Shown here piece after piece: positions 1-7,372 of a DNA stretch of 17,628 bases. The stretch lies in NCBI GenBank assembly GCA_946480125.1, contig CAMLIY010000037.1, positions 1 to 17,628 of the forward strand, given 5' to 3'. Position 1 is the stretch's first letter. Every line of letters starts with the position of its first letter. Origin of the DNA: an uncultured Asticcacaulis sp. (GTDB taxonomy: Bacteria; Pseudomonadota; Alphaproteobacteria; Caulobacterales; Caulobacteraceae). Under the pieces are notes generated by a model. It worked only from the letters and a program-made list of their open reading frames with translations. It had not been told where the DNA came from and made no database searches. The position numbers were made by a program, and so were the translations under genes.

Positions 1-3
1 GTC

Positions 4-249
4 ATGGCAATCCGATTATACGCCAGCGCCTGGGTCTTATTCCGCGAGAGCGATGAACCGCGTCTGGTTTTCAAGAACCGCACCAATCCGGCGATGTTCG
101 ATGTTGGCGGCTATCACTATGACATCGATGGCAGGCCCTTTTTTGTTGCCGAAGCCGCGCCGGAGATCGTGCAAATCCTCAACATGAAGGCTGCGCGCGA
201 TCTTGGATTATCGACACAATATGCGGCGCCGAAGGATATTCACATTTAG
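4..249 (+). CDS. small conserved hypothetical protein, 'YDIDGRP' type, copy 1
   Basis: An 81-residue protein of unknown function. It has no signal peptide or membrane segment, so it is probably cytoplasmic. It is clearly paralogous to the product of 16299-16580 at the other end of the window: both start with xxxRLYxxAWV, share NPAxFxVGxYxYDIDGRP around residues 27-44, and end with APxIxxLxxxxxARxxGL. The conserved start in both copies supports the ATG at position 4, although only 3 bases of upstream sequence are visible and the ribosome binding site lies outside. I do not recognise the family. The compact pattern of aromatic and charged residues suggests a small beta-rich folded domain, which is inference. 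Confidence 0.7.
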   Translation: MAIRLYASAWVLFRESDEPRLVFKNRTNPAMFDVGGYHYDIDGRPFFVAEAAPEIVQILNMKAARDLGLSTQYAAPKDIHI

Positions 250-562
250 GCGGATTAGTCACCGTGATCGCTCCCCTCTTTGTTCTCATTGACGAAAGGC
301 ATTAAGCGAGACGCGGAACGGCATTAATCGGCCGAGGTCTGGATATTTGGTCACGCCAATTGCAAAGCCGAACGCTTTTGACCAGGCAGTTGATCGTTTC
401 CCTTTTCGATGTTCGTGGGCAGGGCCTGTCCGATATCGTCGAGTGCCGCATGGGCTAAAGGCCAAAATCAATCGGCCTATTCGCTCGGGTGCCCTCGGCA
501 CGTGGGACCGGTGACCTATCTGCGCGCGGGAGGGCGTTCAAGTCGAAAGGCTCAATCGTAAG
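250..562. other. gene-poor stretch, nothing recognisable
   Basis: About 310 bases between the small protein and the EAL remnant. Short open frames exist on both strands, but none has a recognisable domain, a convincing ribosome binding site or a known motif. It may be decayed coding sequence downstream of the EAL remnant on the minus strand. Confidence 0.5.
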
Positions 563-895
563 CTAGGGCTTCGCCTTTCGAATTGCACGCATGGATTTGC
601 GACGATCAAACTGAAAGTCCAGTAACTCTTCGGCACTTGTCGGCCGACCGAGCCAAAATCCTTGCGCTTGGTCACAGCCTTCTTCTGCCAGGCAGGCGTA
701 TTGCTCTTCCGTTTCGACGCCTTCAGCGGTCACGATGGCACCGAAACTCTTGCCCAAACCGATAATTGCCCGAACGATCGCCAAGTTCTCCGGCGAGGTG
801 GTCAGGTCCGTAATGAAAGAGCGATCTATTTTCAGCTTGTCGAAGGGAAAGCAGCGCAAATAGGCCAGACTCGAATAGGTGCCCGGGCCTTTGAG
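563..895 (-). pseudogene. EAL-domain (c-di-GMP phosphodiesterase) C-terminal remnant
   Basis: The minus strand encodes the C-terminal half of an EAL domain: YSSLAYL, FPFDKLKIDRSF, then EGVET and QGFWLGRP, ending at a TAG stop (563-565). In the intact family this domain hydrolyses cyclic di-GMP. The first half, including the EAL signature and the paired aspartates of the DDFGTGYSSL loop, is missing. Where DDFGTGYSS would be expected the frame reads KGPGTYSS, so the break is at about 890-900. The preceding 130 bases hold the terminator of the receptor gene rather than the missing part. It is best read as a truncated, non-functional gene; the exact 5' boundary is approximate. Confidence 0.75.
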
Positions 896-976
896 AAACA
901 CGCATGAACAGATCCTCCATCCGGTCATTGCGCCGGTTTACAATCTAAACATTCTTAAATTGTATTACAATAGCGC

Positions 977-1017
977 AAAATGTTCGGGCGGCGGCCATTG
1001 AAGCCACCGCCCGAACA
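977..1017 (-). terminator. rho-independent terminator of the TonB-dependent receptor gene
   Basis: Read on the minus strand, a 15-bp stem (arms 1003-1017 and 981-995, GC-rich, one G-U pair) closes a 7-base loop and is followed by TTTT (977-980). It begins 18 bases after the receptor stop codon. It is the clearest intrinsic terminator in the window. Confidence 0.9.
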
Positions 1018-1034
1018 CGAACGAATATTCAGAG

Positions 1035-3950
1035 TTACGAACCGAAACGGTAACGAACCGAGACGGCGTACCGGCGATCATACTGGTACAACAGACGCGG
1101 CACACCATTGCCGGCCCAGCGATCCGGCGCCGAATTGGTCAGGTTCGAGCCTTCAAAGGTCAGGTTGAGCTGCTTGCTCAGCTTGATGCTCAAGGACGCG
1201 TCCAGTGTCCCATAGCCCGGCGTGATCAGGTCGTAATTGGGCAGGCCGCCGCCGCCATTGATGCCGCGCAGATAATCGGAGCGGTAATTATAGGCGACGC
1301 GCGCCGTCAACGTACCGTCTTCGTAGAAGCCGACCAGATTGTAGCTGTTTTTTGACTGGAATTCGAGCGGCACATTGACGATACGCGGCACGGTCGCGGA
1401 GCCGAGATTGACATCGTTCGTCGCATTCTGGTGCGCAAAGTTCGCCTGGACACCGAAATTCGACCAGAAGCCCGGCAGGAAGGTCAGGAAGGATTGGCCG
1501 CCCAATTCATAGCCGTCGATTTCGCCGCTCAGGCCGTTGACAGGCCGCGACACCAGCAGTTGCCGCGAATAGCCAGCCACCGCTTCAAGACCAGCGACCG
1601 TGCTGACGAAACCCGTGACGTCCTTCTTGAAAACCGTGCCGTAAATATAGCCGGTTGATCCGAAATACTTCTCAAGCGACAGGTCATAATTGGTGCCGCG
1701 TTGAGGTTGCAGGTCCGGATTGCCAGCGCTCGCTTCGCCCAGGATCGGCGTATTCGGGCTTTGATTCAGGTAGTAGCTGTTGACGGTTACCTTTGGGTTC
1801 AGGCTGCCCAGGCCGACGCGCGAGATACCTTTTGAATAACCGAAGCGCAGAAGCAGGCTGGGCTGGAGATAGGCCGTCAGGTTAAGCGATGGCAGGGTGT
1901 CGGTATATTCGTTCTTCGATTTGATCAGATCCAGATCAGTTGTTGTCGTGCCGGCCGCGCAAACCACGGTGGATGTCGAACTGGTGTTCTGGCAACTGAT
2001 GTCGGCCTGCGCATCGAGAGCGGCATAGCCTGACTTCAACTGATAAGCGGCGGCCGTGCTTTCGGTCTTGACGATACGCATGCCAACATTGCCCTTGACC
2101 GGGATGGAGGCGACGCTGAAATCAAGATCACCGACCAAGTAGGCTGCGCTCGTCTTTTCAACCGACTGGAAGTAGTTCAGCAACGGGAATTGATAATTGT
2201 CCGAAAGCGAAGGCTGGGCGCCGTTATAGGCGCCGTTCCGGGTCGCATTCGGGAAAACGGCGGCCAGGCGGCTGGCATTTTCAAGGGCATCGCGGTCAAA
2301 CATAGCGACCCCGCCCTGGAAGCCGTAAGTGCCACGCATCCAGTTGGTGTCCGACTGATCGACCGACGGCGTGGCCGACAGCAGGATCGGATTACCGGCC
2401 GCGTCCTTGATGGCATATGTATTGCTGATGCCGTTAAAGGTCGAGGTCTGGTCCGCATAGCGCAGGCCGGCCTTGATATCGGCCAGCGGCCCCGCGTCGA
2501 TATTGTATTTCAGATCGCCGCGGATGGCGACGCCATGATCCTTGGTTTCCTGTCGGGCGATCGTGGCCGTTGTGAGCTGCCAGTTATTGGCGTCCGACAG
2601 CGAGGGGCCAGCCAGGGTCACGACCGGATGCTCCAGATCGCTGAAGTCGCGCGTCTCGTCCCAAGTCAGGCCGGCGATCGGCGCGGCATTGACGGCGTTT
2701 TCATTGTAGAAACGGCGCGCCTGAACATATTGCGCATCAGCGCTCAGAAGCAGCTTCTCACTGACATGATACTTCAGGCCGGCCGCCACTTCACCGGTCG
2801 TATAGTCGGTCCAGCTACGTCCACTCGTCGTCGTCGGCATGACACCGTGATAGGTGCCGCTGACGAATTCCTGGCCGGAAACAAGACCAGTATTCGGATA
2901 GTTGTAGACCGGATTATAGGTCATATCGACCGGACGCGTCACCAGATTCGACACTGTGGCATTGCCCGGCAGAGTCGGGAACAGGAAGTAGTAGGGCTGG
3001 TTATATTCGTAATAGGTATAGTCCGCGTCGATATAGGCTTCGAGCTTTTCGTTGCGGTATTGCAGCGCGGTATTGATGCCGTAACGTGTCCGGCCGCCGT
3101 GCTCGTTATGGAACAGCAGAAAGTCATTCGGCGTCGAAATAAGCGCCTGGTTCTGGCCGTCGGGGTTCGGCGTCGCACCGACAAGGCTCGTGGAGCCGTC
3201 GCCATTGGTCACCGTCGTCCGCGGCGTCCAGGTATTGATGTTCATGGCGTCGTTACGAAAGGCGCTCTCCTGATAACCGGCGGCGACGAGGAAACCGATC
3301 TCGCCGTTCGAGGTTTGCCAGCGGTCCGAATATTCGCCAAACAGGGTCGGCTTCGCCGTTCCGTCGAAATCATAATAGTTGGCCTTGGCGCTGGCGACGA
3401 TCACGCGTCCCTTATTGTCAAACGGATGGGCGGTGCGGATATTGACCAGGCCACCGATGGCGCCTTCGATATGTTCCGCCGAGGGGTTCTTGAAGACGTC
3501 AAGGCCCGAGACGAGTTCCGGCAGAGCGTTATCGAGGCTGTAGTCGCGTTGGCCGGCCGTATAGAAAGAGCGACCGTTGTATTCGGAGCGCGTCTGGCCT
3601 TGCAGACCGCGAATGGAGACGCCGTTACCGATGCCGGAAGGTGAAGATCCCTCACCGGCATAGCGGTAGAGCTGGACGCCCGGGATACGGGCCAGCGAGT
3701 CGGCGACGTTCGGATCGGGCAGCTTACCGATGTCTTCCGCATTTACCGAATCGACGATTTCCTGCGTGTTTTTCTTAATCTGGGCAGACGACTGCATGCT
3801 CTTTCGGAGGCCCGTCACCACCACAACCGTATCAGACGCTGCCGGTTCTGCGGCGGGCGTTGCATCCTGTGCGCCCGCGGCACCGGCGCCGAGCGCCAGG
3901 GTGAGTGCCAGTCCTGAAACGCAAACGCACAAATGGTAAGATTTTTTCAT
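1035..3950 (-). CDS. TonB-dependent outer-membrane receptor (TonB-Xanth-Caul type)
   Basis: A 971-residue receptor expected to import oligosaccharides across the outer membrane using TonB-ExbBD energy. Residues 1-27 form a Sec signal peptide ending AGA|QD. A TonB-box-like segment TVVVVTGLRKS (41-51) follows, then a plug domain (VADSLARIPGVQLYR, SIRGLQGQTRSEYNGR, LVSGLDVFKNPSAEHIEGAIGGLVNIRT) and a large beta-barrel ending in VRYRFGS. The ATG at 3950 is preferred over the in-frame GTG at 3956 because GGAGG lies 9 bases upstream of the ATG but only 3 from the GTG. A perfect 14-bp palindrome (4075-4088) lies about 125 bp upstream, placing the gene in the locus regulon, and it diverges from the beta-helix enzyme. 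The substrate cannot be read from the sequence; context says a polysaccharide fragment. Confidence 0.95.
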   Translation of the reverse strand: MKKSYHLCVCVSGLALTLALGAGAAGAQDATPAAEPAASDTVVVVTGLRKSMQSSAQIKKNTQEIVDSVNAEDIGKLPDPNVADSLARIPGVQLYRYAGEGSSPSGIGNGVSIRGLQGQTRSEYNGRSFYTAGQRDYSLDNALPELVSGLDVFKNPSAEHIEGAIGGLVNIRTAHPFDNKGRVIVASAKANYYDFDGTAKPTLFGEYSDRWQTSNGEIGFLVAAGYQESAFRNDAMNINTWTPRTTVTNGDGSTSLVGATPNPDGQNQALISTPNDFLLFHNEHGGRTRYGINTALQYRNEKLEAYIDADYTYYEYNQPYYFLFPTLPGNATVSNLVTRPVDMTYNPVYNYPNTGLVSGQEFVSGTYHGVMPTTTSGRSWTDYTTGEVAAGLKYHVSEKLLLSADAQYVQARRFYNENAVNAAPIAGLTWDETRDFSDLEHPVVTLAGPSLSDANNWQLTTATIARQETKDHGVAIRGDLKYNIDAGPLADIKAGLRYADQTSTFNGISNTYAIKDAAGNPILLSATPSVDQSDTNWMRGTYGFQGGVAMFDRDALENASRLAAVFPNATRNGAYNGAQPSLSDNYQFPLLNYFQSVEKTSAAYLVGDLDFSVASIPVKGNVGMRIVKTESTAAAYQLKSGYAALDAQADISCQNTSSTSTVVCAAGTTTTDLDLIKSKNEYTDTLPSLNLTAYLQPSLLLRFGYSKGISRVGLGSLNPKVTVNSYYLNQSPNTPILGEASAGNPDLQPQRGTNYDLSLEKYFGSTGYIYGTVFKKDVTGFVSTVAGLEAVAGYSRQLLVSRPVNGLSGEIDGYELGGQSFLTFLPGFWSNFGVQANFAHQNATNDVNLGSATVPRIVNVPLEFQSKNSYNLVGFYEDGTLTARVAYNYRSDYLRGINGGGGLPNYDLITPGYGTLDASLSIKLSKQLNLTFEGSNLTNSAPDRWAGNGVPRLLYQYDRRYAVSVRYRFGS

Positions 3951-4025
3951 GTTCACTTTCCTCCGTTTTATTTTTGCTTATCGCTGTTATCGAGCCGTTT
4001 CCCGGCCCTTTCTGCTGGAAGATGG

Positions 4026-4040
4026 TCGCCATAATGGCGA
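4026..4040. promoter_or_regulatory. 15-bp perfect dyad in the receptor leader
   Basis: TCGCCATAATGGCGA has 7-bp inverted arms around a single central A. It lies between the 14-bp operator and the receptor start, about 76 bp before the ATG, so it is probably in the 5' untranslated region. It is unrelated in sequence to the 14-bp operator and could be a second operator or an RNA hairpin; no partner is identified. Confidence 0.4.
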
Positions 4041-4074
4041 ATCCCCAAATAGACCGACAGCGAAACAACAATTG

Positions 4075-4088
4075 TGATATCGATATCA
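4075..4088. promoter_or_regulatory. operator copy 1 (LacI-type palindrome)
   Basis: TGATATCGATATCA, a perfect 14-bp palindrome with a central CG as in many LacI-family operators. It lies about 125 bp upstream of the receptor start on the minus strand. The same sequence occurs upstream of every other catabolic transcription unit in the window. Confidence 0.85.
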
Positions 4089-4226
4089 GTGGCGTCAGGA
4101 ATTACACGCGCCATGTGGAAAGGTCAATCGGGCGACATGAATTCCGATTGGAAATGATGCAATTTGGACACGTTTTTTTGGCGATTTATTAAAAATGGCA
4201 ACGCTGTCATTTGAAATTTCCGAGCG

Positions 4227-4279
4227 TAACATATTGATGTTATATATATTAAAATTATTTTCCAATGTTATGGATAACA
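4227..4279. promoter_or_regulatory. two AT-rich inverted repeats in the divergent promoter region
   Basis: TAACAT-ATTG-ATGTTA (4227-4242) and TGTTAT-GG-ATAACA (4266-4279) are two dyads within a stretch far richer in A and T than its surroundings (about 4190-4270). They could be binding sites or simply promoter-associated AT-rich DNA. No known regulator is recognised. Confidence 0.3.
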
Positions 4280-4364
4280 GGAACCGTTTATGACACCCAC
4301 GCTGGCATTCAATGGATGGAAGCCATGAAATTGGCAAATGACGCGTGACATAATGCCCGCTAGT

Positions 4365-4378
4365 TGATATCGATACCA
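4365..4378. promoter_or_regulatory. operator copy 2 (one mismatch)
   Basis: TGATATCGATACCA, identical to the consensus palindrome except for C in place of T at position 12. It lies 63 bp upstream of the ATG of the beta-helix enzyme, close enough to overlap its promoter or transcription start. Confidence 0.8.
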
Positions 4379-4441
4379 TAAATTAACAAAATCCCGTCGC
4401 TCATTTATGCTCGCCGGGACCAATACGCAGGACATAGGATC

Positions 4442-5908
4442 ATGTTGAAACACGGCCCATTATTCGCACTTGTCCTTGCTCCCCTGCTTTACGTGGCGTC
4501 GCCTGCGTGCGCCGATAGTGCCAACGCCGTGCAGGTCTTCGCCTTTCCCCAGCCGATCCGCTACGATCATCACAATGACGATTACACCGTCCGCGTGCGC
4601 ATTCCGGGCGGCGTATGGCAGGATCTGTACGAATACAACGTCAAGGTCGATTGGGATAAGCCGCAGAAAGACGCCTCGATGGTCTATTTCAACTTCACGG
4701 GCACGGTCGAGATTGCCGTTCAAAAGAACAACGGGCTTTTTTCCAGGGTGGATATACGTCCGACCTCCAGGGGAATTAAATCTTCAACCAAAGACGGCAT
4801 CGTCTACTTCACCCTGACACGGCCGGAAAACCTCAGCATCGAATTCGATAACGACCGGCTGCACAATCTGCACCTGTTCACGCACGCCATCCGGACCGGC
4901 CTACCGGTGACGCCTGTCGTAAAGGACAGCTATGACATCGGCGCCGAAATTACGCCGGACCTGTCCCAGTCGGTCGTTTATTTCGGCCCTGGCATTTATG
5001 ACGGCGATTTCCGGCTGCACTCGAATACGACGGTCTATATCGACGGCTCGGCCATCCTGAAAAAGCCGCTGATCATCGACAACGCCGAAAATGTCAAAGT
5101 CATTTCGGACGGCCTGTTCGACGGCGCCGACATGATGGAAATCCGGAATTCGCATAACATCTCGATCGATGGCCCGATTTTTATCAACCAACCTCACGGC
5201 ACCATGCGCTGCATCACATCGCAGGATGTGGAAGAGCTGAATATTCGCACCATCGGGGGCGGGCAATGGTCGGACGGCCTGGGCCATTTTGGCTGTGAGC
5301 GCGTCACCATCTCCGGTGCCTTCATCCGCACGTCTGACGATTCGATCACGCTCTACAATCACCGTTGGGATATCTGGGGCAATACACGCGACATCGTGGT
5401 CAGGGATTCAACCCTTTGGGCGGATGTCGCCCATGCCGTCATGATCGGCATCCACGGCAATACCCCCTCACCGGCCCATCCCGACCCGGAGGTTATCGAG
5501 CGCGCCACCTTCAGCAATATCGACGTTCTGGACCATGACGAAGATGAACCCGATTACGAAGGGGCGATCGGCCTGATGGTGGGGGACGACAACCTGGTGC
5601 GTGACATCACCTTCGAGAACTGGCGCGTCGAGCGAATCGAGGAAGGCAAACTCTTCAGCCTGCGGGTGCTGTTCAACGCCAAATACAACACCTCGCCCGG
5701 CCGGGGCATCGAGAACATTACCCTGCGCAATATCAGCTATACGGGGCTTGGCTCGCCCTCGGCTTCGGTCATCAAGGGCTATTCGGCCGATCGGCCCATT
5801 CGCAACATCCTGATCGATAATGTCACGATTGCCGGTAAGAAGATTACCGGTCCCGCCCCAGGCGTCCTAGACATCGGGGATTATGTCAAAAGCGTTACTT
5901 ATAAATAG
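4442..5908 (+). CDS. exported right-handed beta-helix glycan enzyme (GH28/GH49-like, clan GH-N)
   Basis: A 488-residue protein with a Sec signal peptide (residues 1-24, ending ACA|DS), so periplasmic or secreted. Residues about 30-150 look like a beta-sandwich module (DDYTVRVRIPG, MVYFNFTG, LHNLHLF). Residues about 165-470 are a parallel beta-helix with many short VxI/NITLRNI-type rungs. An acidic constellation WSDG (Asp278) and SDD (Asp299, Asp300) has the 21-residue spacing of the GH28 catalytic aspartates and resembles the NDD of GH49 dextranases. The GH28 GHG and RIK motifs are not obvious; His331 and His338 are candidates. It may act on the polymer or on large oligosaccharides. Exact activity is unknown: pectin-like hydrolase, dextranase-like enzyme or a lyase are all possible. 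It carries its own operator and diverges from the receptor gene. An AGGAC lies 9 bases before the ATG. Confidence 0.8.
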   Translation: MLKHGPLFALVLAPLLYVASPACADSANAVQVFAFPQPIRYDHHNDDYTVRVRIPGGVWQDLYEYNVKVDWDKPQKDASMVYFNFTGTVEIAVQKNNGLFSRVDIRPTSRGIKSSTKDGIVYFTLTRPENLSIEFDNDRLHNLHLFTHAIRTGLPVTPVVKDSYDIGAEITPDLSQSVVYFGPGIYDGDFRLHSNTTVYIDGSAILKKPLIIDNAENVKVISDGLFDGADMMEIRNSHNISIDGPIFINQPHGTMRCITSQDVEELNIRTIGGGQWSDGLGHFGCERVTISGAFIRTSDDSITLYNHRWDIWGNTRDIVVRDSTLWADVAHAVMIGIHGNTPSPAHPDPEVIERATFSNIDVLDHDEDEPDYEGAIGLMVGDDNLVRDITFENWRVERIEEGKLFSLRVLFNAKYNTSPGRGIENITLRNISYTGLGSPSASVIKGYSADRPIRNILIDNVTIAGKKITGPAPGVLDIGDYVKSVTYK

Positions 5909-5975
5909 ACCGGCGTCCGGGCTGGCATGTCTTTTCAATAGAAATGTAAAACATGATGACAATCCGGATCATTCC

Positions 5976-5989
5976 TGATATCGATATCA
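5976..5989. promoter_or_regulatory. operator copy 3 (perfect palindrome)
   Basis: TGATATCGATATCA lies in the 129-bp gap before the leader ORF and permease operon, 48 bp upstream of the leader ATG at 6038 and 105 bp upstream of the permease ATG. It is identical to copies 1 and 4. Confidence 0.85.
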
Positions 5990-6037
5990 CAAACGCCCGC
6001 GCAAGATCAGGACGCGGATAATTGCAGGGACTTTCCA

Positions 6038-6094
6038 ATGCGTGACCACCCAACACAGCCTTTCATACTAAGCCTCGCGCAAGGCTGCCTGTAA
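6038..6094 (+). CDS. possible 18-aa leader ORF coupled to the permease
   Basis: The short ORF MRDHPTQPFILSLAQGCL starts at an ATG with AGGGA 7 bases upstream, a better ribosome binding site than that of the permease. It ends in TAA immediately before the permease ATG (TAAATG) and is in the same frame. The permease's own weak AAGG (6081-6084) lies inside the ORF and can pair with CAGCCTT (6056-6062) or AGCCT (6071-6075), so translation of the leader would open it. This suggests translational coupling, but codon evidence is too short to prove expression. Confidence 0.4.
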   Translation: MRDHPTQPFILSLAQGCL

Positions 6095-7372
6095 ATGCTT
6101 TCCGCGTTTTTGAAACAGCCCCAGAGCGGCAGGCGAACGGTATATATCCTGCTGTCCATGTTCATGTTCGCGTATTTCTTTGCGCAGGCGATGAGCATTT
6201 CGCTTTTGTCCATCTGGTTCAAAGGCCCCCTGCATCTCACCGGTGAGCAGGCCGGCATCGTCTTTTCCGCGAATTTCATCGCCGCCATGATTTCCCAGCC
6301 GATTTACGGCTACGTGTCCGACAGGATCGGGATGCGGAAATACGTGCTGTGGTTCCTGGCCCTGATGGTCGTCGGATGCGGCCCGTTCTTCACGCAAGTT
6401 TATGCGCCCCTGTTGCGCAGCCATCTGTTGCTGGGCGCGATATGCGGCGGCGCCTATCTCGGCCTGACCTTCATCGCCGGCAGCTTTGCGCTTGAATCCT
6501 ACACGGACCGCCTGGGGCGCCATCACGGCTTTGAATTCAGCCGGGTGCGCCTCTGGGGTTCGATCGGCTTTGCCTGCGCCGCTTTCTTTTCGGGCACCTT
6601 GTTCAACATCAATCCGATGATCAATTTCGCTCTGGCGTCGGCGGCGGGCCTTGTGCTCCTGCCGCTTATCTGTCTCCTGAAACCCGCGCAGGAAAGCCAG
6701 GCCCAGGACGGCTCGAAGGCATTCCGGATAGCCGACTCGCTGGCCCTGCTGAAAATGCCGAAATTCTGGGGCTATATGGTCCTGATTCTTGGGGTCACGA
6801 ACCTGTATCTCGTTTTTGATCAGCAGTTCCCGGCCTATTACGCATCGCAATTCGTTGACCCGGCCGTCGGACGAACCATGTTCGGGCGGCTCAATTCCGC
6901 GCAGATATTCGTCGAAGCCGGCGGGCTGTTCATCGCTCCCTGGATCGTTCAACGCGTCGGCATTAAGCGGTCCTTGCTGCTTGCCTCCGGGATAATGATT
7001 TTCCGCATTACCGGTTCAGGCCTGGTGTCAGGCCCTGTCGCCATCTCTGCCATGAAGATGCTGCATTCGGTCGAATTACCGATCCTGGTCGTCGCCAACT
7101 TCAAATACATCGCCAATCACTTCGCGTCTCGTCTGGCATCGACGGTTTATATGGTGGGTGTCAGTTTCGGCCATTCGCTCGGCATATCGATCCTGTCTCC
7201 ACTGGCCGGCCGCGCCTATGACCACATCGGCTTTGCCCACACCTATTTGTGCATCGGCGCGCTCGCCTTCGTTTTCTGGATCTGGTCGTGGTTCAGCCTG
7301 TCAACCGACCGTCGGATTGACCTTCACCCGAATCAGGACATCCCCCTCAATCCCCAAGGCGAGGCATCCTGA
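6095..7372 (+). CDS. MFS oligosaccharide:H+ symporter, sucrose-permease (CscB)/LacY family
   Basis: A 425-residue, 12-helix inner-membrane transporter of the oligosaccharide:H+ symporter family. Residues needed for H+ coupling in LacY are kept by alignment: Glu134 (LacY E126), Arg150 and Arg152 (R142, R144), Asp242 in FDQQF (D240), Arg304 (R302), Lys321 (K319), His324 (H322) and Glu327 (E325). The charge pair D237-K358 of LacY is replaced by Leu239 and His360. RLNSAQIFVEA and RLWGSIGFA are closer to sucrose permease CscB (recalled as YLNSFQVVLEA and RAWGSFGYA) than to LacY. It should therefore import a di- or small oligosaccharide with protons; sucrose itself is not implied. Its stop abuts the GH88 ATG (TGAATG), so the two are translationally coupled, and the operator at 5976 controls the unit. 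Confidence 0.9.
   Translation: MLSAFLKQPQSGRRTVYILLSMFMFAYFFAQAMSISLLSIWFKGPLHLTGEQAGIVFSANFIAAMISQPIYGYVSDRIGMRKYVLWFLALMVVGCGPFFTQVYAPLLRSHLLLGAICGGAYLGLTFIAGSFALESYTDRLGRHHGFEFSRVRLWGSIGFACAAFFSGTLFNINPMINFALASAAGLVLLPLICLLKPAQESQAQDGSKAFRIADSLALLKMPKFWGYMVLILGVTNLYLVFDQQFPAYYASQFVDPAVGRTMFGRLNSAQIFVEAGGLFIAPWIVQRVGIKRSLLLASGIMIFRITGSGLVSGPVAISAMKMLHSVELPILVVANFKYIANHFASRLASTVYMVGVSFGHSLGISILSPLAGRAYDHIGFAHTYLCIGALAFVFWIWSWFSLSTDRRIDLHPNQDIPLNPQGEAS

Noticed and set aside
2190..3644. 484-residue open frame on the plus strand opposite the receptor gene
   Set aside because: Antisense shadow of a GC-rich gene; no domain is recognisable and the minus-strand receptor is unmistakable.
3832..4071. 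79-residue minus-strand ORF overlapping the receptor start
   Set aside because: Out of frame with the receptor, arginine-rich C-terminus typical of a shadow frame, no good ribosome binding site.
4407..4448. 13-codon ORF overlapping the start of the beta-helix enzyme
   Set aside because: No ribosome binding site and very short; unlike the leader at 6038 there is nothing to support translation.
5910..5925. Small hairpin after the beta-helix gene as a terminator
   Set aside because: Only a 5-bp stem with a G-U pair and no adjacent T-run; too weak to call.
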